In this document: positions 12,298 to 22,919 of the stretch, in pieces
How the letters are laid out: every line of letters starts with the position of its first letter
Position numbering within the stretch: position 1 is the first letter of the stretch
Assembly (NCBI GenBank): GCA_020726505.1
Contig: JAHLEZ010000022.1
Coordinates: 558,001-622,000 of the forward strand
Direction: 5' to 3'
DNA length: 64,000 bases
Source of the DNA: Leptodontidium sp. MPI-SDFR-AT-0119
Lineage: Eukaryota; Ascomycota; Leotiomycetes; Helotiales; Leptodontidiaceae
Made by a program: the position numbers and the translations under genes
Notes under the pieces: generated by a model
Seen by the model: the letters and a program-made list of their open reading frames with translations, nothing else
What the model was told of the DNA's origin: nothing
The model's database searches: none

Positions 12298-12579
12298 ATG
12301 AAAGTCATCTCTATCTTCAGTCTTGTCGCCCTAGCCTCGACTCTCGTGGCAAGCAACCCTCTCAACACCGAAGTCGATCTCGAAAAACGAGCGTCTTGCC
12401 TGGCTGTGCATGCTGGAAAATTCTTTGGTGGAACATGTGTTGATGTTAGGAAAGGGAAGCAGTGTGTGAACGGGCTCCTCGTTACTGGGTGGTGTGATGG
12501 GGGAAATACGATTATCTGCTGTATCAAGGGCAAGGCTATGTGTGATCCTGGGGCGAATAGTGGGATTGGGGACGCTTGA
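12298..12579 (+). CDS. Small secreted cysteine-rich protein (candidate effector or defence peptide)
   Basis: A single exon encodes 93 residues. The N-terminus MKVISIFSLVALASTLVAS is a clear signal peptide. A short acidic propeptide ends in LEKR, a Kex2-type dibasic site, so the mature form should begin at about residue 32 (ASCLAVHAG) and be about 62 residues. The mature part has seven cysteines, including a CC pair, and is Gly/Lys-rich. Odd cysteine number leaves one possibly free or used for dimerisation. No family is recognised. Size, secretion, Kex2 processing and cysteine content fit fungal effectors or antimicrobial-like peptides, but nothing in the sequence fixes the role. There is no intron. 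Confidence 0.75.
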   Translation: MKVISIFSLVALASTLVASNPLNTEVDLEKRASCLAVHAGKFFGGTCVDVRKGKQCVNGLLVTGWCDGGNTIICCIKGKAMCDPGANSGIGDA

Positions 12580-13524
12580 AACCTGGGAGAGGGTAGCCTA
12601 CAGCTGCCAGTTTGCACTGAGAGTATTAGTTGCTTGGGAACGTCGAGGTTTGGCTGTTTTGAGAACACAGTAACTGTGTCTATCTATCGTCTTTGGGGTA
12701 GAATGATCCAGCGTAAAAGCACTACAGTGGAAACAATTATTGAATGCCGGTGTATGTGAAGTTTGTGTTGCTGATATAGGATGTCAGTTGTTCTGTTTGA
12801 AATTGTAATTGTGAAATTCTGTGGTTTATCTGAACGGTCCTTGTCTGCCTCGCGGCTTACGAGTTAATGTAAAGATGGAGATGTGCGTGACTCGGTAGGC
12901 AGTACGAGCCTAAATTACAGCGATCATCGCTTAAGAATAGGGCATGACCACCCCAAATTCAGGCATCGCATCACTAAAACCTCCCAGAGGACTTCTGCCA
13001 GGCGCCTACGAACGTACTGCTATGTAATGCTGCGAGTTACGAACGGCAATTATAATCACGGCTTCACAGTTCAATCCATTATTTCGGGGAAAAGGTGGGG
13101 ATAAAGCTTGATACTAATCTACAGAATACAAAAGCTACAAAACCCAAGAACCCAGATGCTGCGCAGGTTAGGAACGCCTCGTACTCATTCAGAGTACAAG
13201 CCGGATGCTTTGCCTAGTACCTAACCCCCAGAACATCTCGAATGGGCTCCAGCACCCCCGCTGTTTTTATCGTTTTTATTTTTATCCTCTTTTTGTGCTT
13301 TTTGTAATTTTCTTGAGTCGGGTCCAAATTTTTTTTTTCTTTTTTTTTTTTTTTTTTTTTCGAAAGACATCAATCCAAGGAAATATTGAAGATTAAAATT
13401 ACTTGAGTATTAATCCTCAGCTCGCCTGCGAAGGAAATCTTGCCACAAGCGAGCTGATGATCAAAGTGTTGTTTGTAAGGTCTCGTTAGCCACATCACCC
13501 ATCAAATCCGAAAGGGATCCTAGT
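12580..13524. other. Intergenic with poly-T tract
   Basis: No supported gene between the secreted protein and the 3' end of the next minus-strand gene. It holds a long T tract described separately. Confidence 0.55.
13329..13360. repeat. Poly-T tract
   Basis: About 10 T, one C, then 21 T. Length in an assembly is unreliable for such runs. Confidence 0.85.
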
Positions 13525-14616
13525 TTAGTGATGGTTGATGTACTCAACACCATTGGACGAAGTCCAGGGAGTTGGATAACGTTCGAGAGATGCGAGGTAA
13601 AGCTGTAGTCGTCGATGTCTCACACCGGGACGTTGGTTATAGCGATCTCGGGCTTCAATCCAGGCAGTCTCTTTAGCTTGAACGTCGCCCTCGGTGGAGA
13701 ATTGGTAGTTGGTTGCTCGGTCGTGAGCATCCCATTCCGAGACGGCTTGGAGATCGGTGCTTTCCATCCAGCGGGCGACGCGCTCATTGCTGGCCGCGAT
13801 CTCGTGGTCTCCTGGGCTGCCTTCTAGGGTCCTCTTGGTAGGTGCATATTGAAGCAGAGATGGACTGGATTCCAACGGAGTTCTAGGAACCGCTTCGGTC
13901 TCAGCGGGTGAGTCAAATTCGCCTTCGTAGAGGAAGAGTCCCCTTGTCTGGACATATCGATTGCATGGATAGAGTAGTGGCCCAAGGGTCCATATCATGC
14001 TCTGATACGCTGTGATCCAAGGGTTGTGATTAAATTGCCCTCCAATGAAGGAGTTGGGTGGAGTCAATGTGCCTCGAGGATGGAACGTGGGCCACTGGGT
14101 ATCGTGAGCCATTCTGCTAATGGAGACATAGTTTGAAAGGCTACCATTGGAGGACACCACCGTGGGTGGAGCAGATTGACGAAGTTGAGCGTCGGATCTC
14201 GTGGTGGTGTTGCAGTTGGTATTCACCTGGGGAGTCTCCTTCTTCTCTGGCTTGGGTAAGATGAGAGACTTTGTGAAATCAAGATAAAGATAGCCGCCAC
14301 GATTGATGAGACATTCTATCATGAACGAGAACTTGTTCTCCTCGTTGTCGTAGGTGATATGGACACCATCCTCAACCCGGATTGCTTGGAAAGCGGAAAC
14401 CCACTGAAGGGCTGCGTCGGCTTGGGGATCAACCGGGCCACGGGTTAAGATGGATCTTGCTTCCGCGACAGCGAGCTTTAGGCATGGAGAATTGCTCCAG
14501 GAACAGCCCCGGTACCATATTAGGTCGTTGATGGCTTGTTCGCGGGAGAGGATTTTGCGATCCACGATGGTTTGGTATTTTCTGAAATGTGCGTTAGCTT
14601 TGCGTTCTTTTGCCAT
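13525..14616 (-). CDS. Uncharacterised protein, 363 residues
   Basis: A single long open frame starts at ATG 14616, the first Met after an in-frame stop. The first 130 residues look globular, with several Trp, Cys and aromatic residues (WYRGCSWSNSPCLKLA). The middle is Ser/Thr/Asn/Pro-rich and likely disordered, and the C-terminal 110 residues are charged and helical. No domain, signal peptide or membrane span is seen. A second upstream open segment (14946..14725, minus) begins MAESNVIILKQ and could be a 5' exon, but I found no splice that joins it in frame. Length without stops and even composition support a real gene. Confidence 0.6.
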   Translation of the reverse strand: MAKERKANAHFRKYQTIVDRKILSREQAINDLIWYRGCSWSNSPCLKLAVAEARSILTRGPVDPQADAALQWVSAFQAIRVEDGVHITYDNEENKFSFMIECLINRGGYLYLDFTKSLILPKPEKKETPQVNTNCNTTTRSDAQLRQSAPPTVVSSNGSLSNYVSISRMAHDTQWPTFHPRGTLTPPNSFIGGQFNHNPWITAYQSMIWTLGPLLYPCNRYVQTRGLFLYEGEFDSPAETEAVPRTPLESSPSLLQYAPTKRTLEGSPGDHEIAASNERVARWMESTDLQAVSEWDAHDRATNYQFSTEGDVQAKETAWIEARDRYNQRPGVRHRRLQLYLASLERYPTPWTSSNGVEYINHH

Positions 14617-16091
14617 CCGGGCCGGGTACGAGAGGTGAGAAGCTCAACCGCAGCTAAATGAAGCTGAATGTGTTGAAATAAGGGATTGGAAGAGAATTAG
14701 AAGAACCGAAAGGTATTGAACTACTCATGAACAGCGTCTTGACCCTCCCTTAGCTAAGCGAGAGGGAGAAAGGCCAGTAAACAGCAGCATGGGGAAGAAA
14801 GGGGTTGTGTGAGGATGCACAAAAGTGTATCGCAGTATGTGACAAATGAAAAAATACAGGGACATGTTTACATACCCCATAAAATAGGTGTTGCTCTCCT
14901 TGTCTATCTCGGACTGTTTGAGGATGATTACATTGGATTCAGCCATGTTGGGCGATTGGTGGGAGGTGTGTGGGAGTTGGTATGTATGTTGAAGTTATGT
15001 TGAAGGGATGCAGTGACCGAACTATGGTTTTGTCGACGAGTCGATGATATCGGTACTTGTGCTTGGAGAAGCGGGTATAATGATATGATCGAAACAGTAT
15101 GTGAAAGTGCGCTGAAGAGGAAAGAAAATTGGAATGAAAAGTCTGCTGCTATATAGAAATTCACATTGGCTTCTAAACTGACTGGTGTTTAGTCTCAGTT
15201 CAGATGTAAATGCGTTATCCTTGGTGGTGTCGGTTGGGTATCTCCGGAATACGCTTAGATGTTTGGGTATGCGTGGGTCATGAGGCCGGAAAAAGGTATT
15301 TGGACTTCTTAAAAATGTTAGTATTCCTGAATTGAGAGTGAAATGTATGACGGTTCATGGAGCCGTGAATTTTAGTCTCACTTATTGGCAAAATTGCTTT
15401 TTGGTCTAGCAGTTTTAGGGTCTCGTCACTTCCGTTACCGTTGATAATTCCAGTTGAATGGAAACCTCCGATTAATTCTCTATTCCGCATGCGCGCTGCA
15501 GAAATGGCTCCAGTGTCTAGTTCAATTTTTCAATCAGACGATCAAACATCGTGGTCGTGCGGCCAATTTCAAAAAATTCGAGGTGGACGAAGATTGGGGA
15601 AAATCACGATAGCTTCAATTTTGCCGAGTCGCTGAGTGACGTCGAGGACATGATGCCCCGCACCAGTCCCTTAATTCGCCCGCACTCAACATGGGAGATA
15701 ATAAAAAATGGCTCTATTCACCGCTTACTAATGGGGCAGAACTTAATTTAATGCCACGTGAAATAAACTTGGGCGCTCTTGCAGATAGGTGGAGTTATCG
15801 AGGGTAGTATAAAACTCTTGGACGGAGATTTATCATCACATGCTGTGTTGATGTAGTTTTGATGTTCAATAGTGCACCGATATTAAGATAACATGAAGAG
15901 CATAGAGAGCATAGAGAGCATAGAGCGCATGAAGAGAAACCCCTGTCTCTAGAGTGCTGATAGCACATGGAGATACGGTGAAGAGATTGAGGATGTTTAA
16001 TAATGAATATACTTTTCACTTCTATGTGATCTACGGCACGGTGATTCTACGCAAAGTGCGGCTATGAGGCCAAGATCCCCCACCTGCCTCT
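14617..16091. other. Intergenic; short AGCATAGAG tandem repeat
   Basis: No supported gene in about 1.5 kb. Three near-perfect copies of a 10-bp unit (agcatagaga) occur at about 15898-15932. Much of the rest is low in coding potential. Confidence 0.5.
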
Positions 16092-18306
16092 CTACCCTGC
16101 CATGCCAGCATCACCCATCGCCTGCTTACTTGCCGTTTCCTTCTCCACAAACCTGAGGGGTCTGTAAACAGGATCCCACATCTGCTCGCGAATCCACTCC
16201 TCCAAAACATCATCTTCAGTCGGGATTCCCTCTTCTGTAGCAAGTCCCTCCTCAACAGCCTGTTTGATCACAGCTCGTGCGATATGCACACTGATCTCTC
16301 TAACATTGACCACATCTGGAAGGAGGCCAATGTCAGGATCTTTGAGCGCGGGAGACTGAGCAGCGAGGGCCTTAACAGCCGCGACAAGCATTTTGTCCGA
16401 GAGGAGTTTGGTACGTGAGAGCACACATCCGAGACCGATACCAGGGAAACAAGTGCTGTTGTTGCACTCTGCTATCTCGTACTCACGTCCTTCATACTTG
16501 ACAGGTGGGAAGGGGGAGCCAGTCGCGATGAGAGCCTTGCCTTTGGTCCAGTTGTTGATATCCTCTGGACTAGCTTCGTGGAGACGGGTTGGGTTCGAGA
16601 GTGGGAAAATGATGGGTCTGTCGACGTGCGAGGCCATTTCTTTGATGATTTCCTCGGTGAAGGATTTAGGGCGTGTGGAGGTGCCGATGAGGACGTGTGG
16701 CTTGACTTCCTTGATGACGGAGAGGAGGTCATCGTGTTTCTTGCCTTCCCAGTCGGCATCGGAGCGTGCGTAGGGGATTTGCGCAGTCGTGAGCTTGGAG
16801 TCGTGGGATTTGAGCAGGAGGCCTGGTTTGTCGACACACCAGATCTGGAGGGCGGCGTCTTCTTTGCTCTTGCCGCTGTCCGCAGCGATAGCGTCGCGGA
16901 CCTGATCTGCGATCCCGGTACCTGCTGTGCCAGAGCCAAAGACGACCATGCGCATGTCTGATAGCTTCGGACCAGAGACGTGGAGACCAGCCATAATCGC
17001 TGCAAGGGTAACGCAGCCTGTTCCTTGGACATCGTCGTTAAAGCAGGGGATCGAGGGACGGTATCTGTCGAGAATTCGGCGGGCTAGATTTTGTCAGCGA
17101 TAGCTCAGACATCAGGGGAAGTGGGGAATGTAGATACCGTTCGGCAAACCGAAGTCCTCGAAATGGATATATGCTCGCGGGTACAGCTTTCTGGCAGACT
17201 GTACGAACTTATCCACGAAATCATCATAACTCTTGCCTCTGACTCGGGGTTCTCTAAGGCCGAGATACAGATCGTCGTTGAGAAGTTCTTCGTTGTCGGT
17301 GCCGCAATCGAGAACTACGGGGAGAGTTCTGTTGGGGTGGATTCCAGCACAGAGAGTTGTGAGGACGAGTTTAGCAACTGAGATTAGAATTCCCCCTACC
17401 CCTTGGTCTCCGATCCCGAGGATTTCCTCGCCATCTGAGTATGTCAGCAGAAGTTTGGAGAGTTATGGGGTTGACAAACCTGTGACTACGATGTAATCTA
17501 TGTCCTCTGGTCCTCCCCATTGAGCTAGATCATTATGCACGCGGTCGATGTCGTTGATGTTCAGGAAACAGCCTTCTGGTCGACGGAAGAGACGAGAGTA
17601 GTTTTGGATAGCGTCTCCTTCGGTGGGTGTGTATATGATTGAGAACATCTCTTTCAAGTGGTCTTGGATTAACTGAGTGGAATCAGATGGAGATATAAAC
17701 CCAGATACACAAGAACTAGGGAGTCCGGACATGGCAGTGATGAAGAAGAACAGGAGCGAGTAAAAATATCGGACTATTGAACTTGGGAGACCATAAAGAT
17801 CCCCTGCAAGCCCTCAGACTGCTTTTTATTGCTTTCAACTGGTTTGGGTTCTCACACGTGACGAAAACTATCACGTGGCAATGAAGAATTCCCAAATTTC
17901 AAGAGCAAATGGGCTCGGATAAGAAGGAAGAGCAAGATTATTAGGTAGGAATTATGAAAGCATGAGTAAGGAAACTCCCACTTACTCTAAAATACAACAC
18001 CTGGTTCTGCTCCGCCAAACTGGTCATAAAAGTATTCTTGGCTAGATCATCCTGTCTCGTAGAATACTGCTGATAAGCCCTCTTAACCTGCGTATCCAGC
18101 GTAGAGATATGTTGAGGGAGAAGTCCGGTGAGTTTGAACTTCTCGCGCTCTTCTTGGGGGAACCCGGCGCCTTTGTTAAAGTAGGCTTTGTTGAGGAGAG
18201 CAGAACCGGTCAGCGCGCAGTCCTGGGGACCGCTGGTGCTGAGGGGGAGATGACCGAAATGAGGATGTTTCTCGTGGGGTTTGGATCTCTTGTGATGGGA
18301 GGACAT
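16092..18306 (-). CDS. NAD-type malic enzyme (malate oxidoreductase, decarboxylating)
   Basis: Four exons: 18306..17986, 17672..17480, 17434..17138 and 17083..16092 (600 residues). All joins keep frame. It oxidises and decarboxylates malate to pyruvate with reduction of NAD(P). Landmarks are LAKNTFMTSLAEQN then VLYFR/LIQDHLKEMF across intron 1, the malic N-terminal motif IIYTPTEGDAIQNYS, the signature FNDDVQGTG, the dinucleotide loop VFGSGTAGTGIADQ, and SNPTRLHE plus IATGSPFPPV. Length and order match full-length eukaryotic enzymes. No clear mitochondrial presequence is visible, so location is open. Intron 1 is 313 nt, far longer than the others (45 and 54 nt), and contains an in-frame ATG at 17732 that would give a form lacking 107 N-terminal residues. 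Confidence 0.93.
17855..17877. promoter_or_regulatory. Two CACGTG E-boxes inside malic enzyme intron 1
   Basis: CACGTG occurs at 17855..17860 and again at 17872..17877. The palindrome is the core site of fungal bHLH factors of the Cbf1/Pho4/Ino type. They sit in the exceptionally long first intron, upstream of an in-frame ATG, so they could serve an internal promoter. This is inference from motif and position. Confidence 0.35.
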
Positions 18307-19709
18307 TTTGAAGGTTGAGGAGGTGAGATTGGGAGGAATGGTGCAGTAGGATAGGATGTCTGGTGTGATGAGATCTTGGGGGTGACGAAGAGAGCAGACT
18401 GAGAAGGACGGCTTTGCTGCGGGAATGAAGCCCTTGGATTTGAATAAATGGAATCCTTTTTGAGTTCAAGCACAAGAAGTTGTTTATGTCCAATGAAAGA
18501 AGGGTTTCGTGTTGTCAGAAACTAGGCAGAGAAGCCACTTAATCGTGATGCTGAGTGTACTCCAATCAGCCTCGCAGTCTAGACCGCACCAGCACAATGA
18601 CGTTGCTGTTCCGAGTTCCCAGAGAAGCATTACAAGCGGACCACATGGACCACATGGAATTCCTCAATGTCCCATAGAACGACTTTGGTGCGAGATAGTT
18701 GAGGCTATTGTCAAGTTGAGGTTTAAACAAACAATGAAGGTTTGTTATACAGAGCCACGGACGTGGTGTCCTGGGTGCAGGTGGTTGACGTAATTGCCTC
18801 CAAGATCATGTGACCATAAACTGTCAACAAAAACACCACGGCAGGATGGAAGACGTCAGGCTGCGTGTGTACATTGCGACATTCCTAAAACAATAGGAAC
18901 TAAGAGCTTATTGTTTTTAATATAAATTGTGGTGCTGAAGTAGGCTACCGAAGTTGGAACACTGTTTCCCAGCAAAGCAACGCTGAGTCGAGAGTGTCAA
19001 GCATCGGAGGAGGAACTAGTATATCTTCATTCATGAAATGTAGGTACGCAAGGAGCCACACTCCTGTAGGAACCTCATGAAGAGCAGGAGTATGGACTAT
19101 GAAGGTCCTTTAATTGGTCTGGCAGCAATCCTCTACGAAGGGACAGTCCCAGAAGAACCATTCCTCTTTTCAATCTCCATCCGATCTCCACACAAGACGC
19201 GCAGATACCGAAAGGCCTCCCGAAGAAGGTCTCATTTCCTTGCCACGAAGGCTGAGTGATTGATCAAGGTGCTGCGGGTGTATATGAGGGAAGAGAGGGA
19301 GGGAGGAGAGAGAGGTGGGCGAAGTAGAAGCAAGAGAGAAGAAGACAGAATATACTCAAGCGACGAATGGGCTGGAACTCATGAACGGCAGAGTATTCGG
19401 TGTGGCACACTATACCTAAGTGTTAATTCCAACTCCATCGCCGAATCAAGAGAGAATTGAAGATGATTGCTTTGTTCAAAGGTTTTTTGAAAGTAGTGAG
19501 TCTTTTGAAGTTCGAGTTCTGCACAAAAATTGTAATTTAAGGCTTCGCAGCCCTAGAGTCGATTCGGCTTAGCCTCCTCGGATAAAGATCGACTCAGCCG
19601 CGAGCTCCAGTCATTCCTAACTCTCCACCAATTTCTTTGTCCACGAATACCAACAACACCACCATCCGAGTATCACCATCAGGTCGCGACTCAATCGCAG
19701 ATCGACAGA
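18307..19709. other. Divergent promoter region
   Basis: About 1.4 kb between the 5' ends of the malic enzyme and zinc-finger genes. No supported gene. It should contain both promoters and 5' UTRs. Confidence 0.55.
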
Positions 19710-21339
19710 ATGGTTGGCAAGAAGAAGCGCGGCCATCCCGACGTCGAGGAGGTGCTCTCTCGTCCCTGGTGCTATTACTGTCAGTCTCCCTTCCCTACCT
19801 GCCCTCGTGCCTCCCAACATCATCAGAATGCTAACGTGTTGTGCCACAGGTGAGCGTGATTTCGATGACCTTAAGATCCTCATATCCCATCAGAAGGCTA
19901 AGCACTTTAAATGCGAAAGATGCGGCCGTCGACTGAATACTGCAGGAGGTAAGTTCTCTGCCTTTCGCGATGGCGCGTCGATCAATGCTGATTATTCCCC
20001 AGGGCTGTCTGTCCATATGAATCAGGTCCACAAAGAGACTCTCACGAGTGTCGACAATTCGCTGCCGAACAGACAAGGGTTGGAAGTGGAAATCTTTGGT
20101 ATGGAAGGCATCCCGGAAGATGTTGCTCAAGCACATAATCAGCGCATCATCGCAGGTTTCTACCAAGCACAAGCCGACCGCCAAGCTGCGACTGGTAACC
20201 CGGGTCCTGGTGCGCAGAATGGAGGACAGGCAAAGAAACCGAAGTTTGAGTCTCCAGCAGATTTGAAGAAACGGTTGGCAGAACACAAAGCTCGAAAAGC
20301 GGAACAAGCTGCGAATGGTAGCAGTGGAGGCAATACACCGATGATGGATGCTGCACAGAATAGTCCACTGGGTCAGAGTCCAGGTTCATTTGTAAGCAGC
20401 TACCTTTTGCGTTCTGCAACTCGTGCTAACTTCCCGCAGAATGCATCTCCGTTTCCTCCTCCACAAGCCAATTATGGCGCAACACAAGGTGCGGGTTATG
20501 GATCATTTTCACAAGAGCCTTACACACAACCCTCGGTAGCTTACCAACAGCCTCCCTATCAACCCCCTTTCACTGGTCCTCCTGGTCAATCGCAATACCC
20601 GCCTGCTTACTCTCCACCTCAACAATATGCACCTACGCAGTCCTTCCCTCCATACCAGCCACAACCGTATGGAGCAGGTTCGCCACCTGGCTCGTTCGGC
20701 GCTTATCAAGGTCCTCCCTCTCACACACCTCCACAGCTTGGAGGACTGCCAAATCGCCCACCGAGTCTCCCACCTGCTCCAGGTCTGCCACAGCGACCTT
20801 CGTTCACCGCGCCTGCACTTCCCGCGCATCAGATGCAGCAAATGCATCAAGGCCCACCTCCATCTGGTAGTTGGGGAAGCAATGGATGGAAAGGTCCAGA
20901 ACAGAACACAGCTATGTCATCAGCTTATCCTCACCCTCAAGGCTTCCCTGGAACTTACGCGGCTAATGCTTCGTCGGTGGATGACCTGGTATCAGGCGCT
21001 GCTAGAGAAGCTGATGACATTGACGAACTCATCAGGATGGCTGAGGCAGGTATCAAACCACCGAAGAAGGGAGAGACACCAGTACAAGTCCAAGCATACG
21101 AAGCCACCCCTACCCCGGCGCCAGAGGTCAAGCCGGAAGTCGTCGAGAAACCCGAACAGAGCGAAAAGAAGTCAAAGAAGGAGAAGCCGATCAAAATGAT
21201 ATATTCCGACAACGATTTGAGCCCGGAGGAGAGGATGGCCAAGATGCCAAGGTACGCATTCGTCCCTGATGGAAAGACTGAATCATCACTTGTCGAGGCT
21301 GCTACGGTTCCAGGTGTTGCTGGTACGGTCGATGGTTAG
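19710..21339 (+). CDS. BuGZ/ZNF207-type C2H2 zinc-finger protein
   Basis: Exons 19710..19779, 19850..19948, 20003..20391 and 20440..21339 (485 residues). Two N-terminal zinc fingers follow each other: C21-x2-C24...H37-x4-H42 and C45-x2-C48...H61-x4-H66. The string GRRLNTAGGLSVHMNQVHKE is diagnostic for the BuGZ/ZNF207 family. A long Pro/Gln/Tyr-rich low-complexity middle follows, then an acidic C-terminus with EERMAKMPRYAF. Animal BuGZ binds Bub3 and microtubules and phase-separates through its low-complexity region; fungal roles are less known. The third intron is 48 nt with GTAAGC donor, GCTAAC branch site and CGCAG acceptor. It has no stop, so retention would only add 16 residues. Confidence 0.85.
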
Positions 21340-21619
21340 TTGGAGATTGGAGGAACAGAGGAAATCTGGCAGGTCAATCGACTTCCATTTGTTTTCCATT
21401 GGCCAGCTTCGATTATCGTACATACTTTCTGTCTTTTTGGCATCGCCCTGACCCCTTCCAACACGGCATGGTGGGGATAGAGAGAGCTGGGAAACAGCTA
21501 AGTCACCGGCCACTTCGACCCCATATCATCAAGCCCCGTCGTTCATTGATTCGGAGTTCGTCTTCCAGCATCTGGTAAGTTTGCAGGGGAGAGGGACTGG
21601 TGTTATGGGTGGATGGAAA
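21340..21619. other. 3' region of the zinc-finger gene
   Basis: Nothing beyond likely 3' UTR is visible. Confidence 0.5.
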
Positions 21620-21988
21620 TCATTGATTATTTGGAGGCGATGCAGAGGCAGATATAGGTTTTGGATTGCGTCGCATTTGTAAGTGCATGAAGGTTGGCGA
21701 TTCCCATTCCTTCGAATCAAAAAGTCTTTCCAAATCCTCGTGCACCTGAATCTCGTTTCCATCTGGTCGGATTCTATCCCTGCCGGGTAATCCTAGAGCC
21801 CTTTGATGACCCCAATCTACACTTGTTATGAATCCAACAGAGCGGGTCAATCTTGACATCAGCTGCCAAAGTTGGTAAACCTTGTCACACGTGAAGTAGA
21901 GTTTTTTGAATTTAGGCAGAGCAAACCGGCTTATTGCATGAAGTTGTCCAGGTATCGTCATTTCGCTCGTAAAGTCCTCACATCGCAT
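21620..21988 (-). CDS. Orphan open reading frame, 122 residues
   Basis: An uninterrupted frame with a protein-like composition (SRFALPKFKKLYFTCDKVYQ, GRDRIRPDGNEIQVHEDLER) and convergent orientation to the zinc-finger gene. No signal peptide, membrane span or known domain is seen. The pattern of a 'LPKFKKLYF' strand followed by an Arg/Asp-rich stretch resembles C-terminal parts of fungal F-box-associated proteins, so it could be an exon or remnant of a larger gene. Support is limited to frame length and composition. Confidence 0.35.
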   Translation of the reverse strand: MRCEDFTSEMTIPGQLHAISRFALPKFKKLYFTCDKVYQLWQLMSRLTRSVGFITSVDWGHQRALGLPGRDRIRPDGNEIQVHEDLERLFDSKEWESPTFMHLQMRRNPKPISASASPPNNQ

Positions 21989-22919
21989 GGTTAGTCCTGG
22001 TGGATAAATTCGAATTCTCGAAAGTCGCTAAACAAGGTAAGGATTTTCGAGGAGTTAATCCGAGCTTCGAATCGGAAGATGAGCTGCTAAAGACAGAAAT
22101 GTACCTAGGCATTCAGTCCAGTTTAAGTTTTGCACCCGCCTTGTCCTGTCGATCCTCGAGTTACTTACCGTACCGTACAGTAACTGCACTTACAGTTCAG
22201 GCTGAATGCATCTCGTCTCTCTGCCCACCTTACCCCCGCGTAATATATATCCCGATCTCCGCACTACCTGCCTGCACTACACAGTGGTAGTACTGTAACA
22301 CTGCCACCCCGCCCTCCCCCTCCCAAGATCGGGTCGGGTAATATGGCGCCCACCGCAAATGGGCTTGCTTCCCTACAGTACCCAGGTATGTGCATGTAAG
22401 GTACGGACAGAACAGAGAAATTTAGATTAACCCACATTCATTCTACATGGATATGTCCAAATTATGATTTGATTCTATTCTGCTGGTAACACTTGGATCC
22501 GTTCAGCCGGCCGATCGCTGGGAGCTCGCAATTGGACTTGTCTGCTTTCGGGACATGGACCGTCGGCTCTATGGGCAGACCCGCTGGGATTGCTACGTTG
22601 GAGGTAGGTAAGGTTGAATATTGTAGGTTGGATAGGTAGGATGGGATGGGTTGGGATGAAGGAAGAGTAAGTAGTAGCAAGCTAGGTGAGGTAGGGTAGG
22701 GATATACCCATTCCTTCCCTCCTCTCCTCTCCTCCTCTCTCCTCCTCTCTCCTCCTCAATTGTCTTTCAATTTATCCTGCTAGGCGCGGCGCGTTGGTTC
22801 GTGATTATTATTTATATATGGCCTGTTTTCCTCTTTCTCTTCCACCCTCTCCCTCTCTGACTGCTTCTTGTTTTGTCCCCGTTTTGATTCCACGCCAATT
22901 GGCCTGATCACCAAAAACG
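21989..22919. other. Promoter region of the GH115 gene
   Basis: No gene. It contains several GTAC/ACAGTAC-rich words (about 22160-22400), a GGTAGG-rich stretch (22600-22700) and a CT-rich microsatellite just upstream of the start. Confidence 0.5.
22713..22757. repeat. CT-rich microsatellite
   Basis: Repeated CTCCTCTC units about 160 bp before the GH115 start codon. Pyrimidine tracts are common in fungal core promoters and 5' UTRs. Confidence 0.7.

Noticed and set aside
17463..17732. Malic enzyme starting at ATG 17732 as the main form
   Set aside because: Exon 1 (18306..17986) carries the conserved N-terminal part of the malic domain and splices in frame, so the short form can at most be an alternative.
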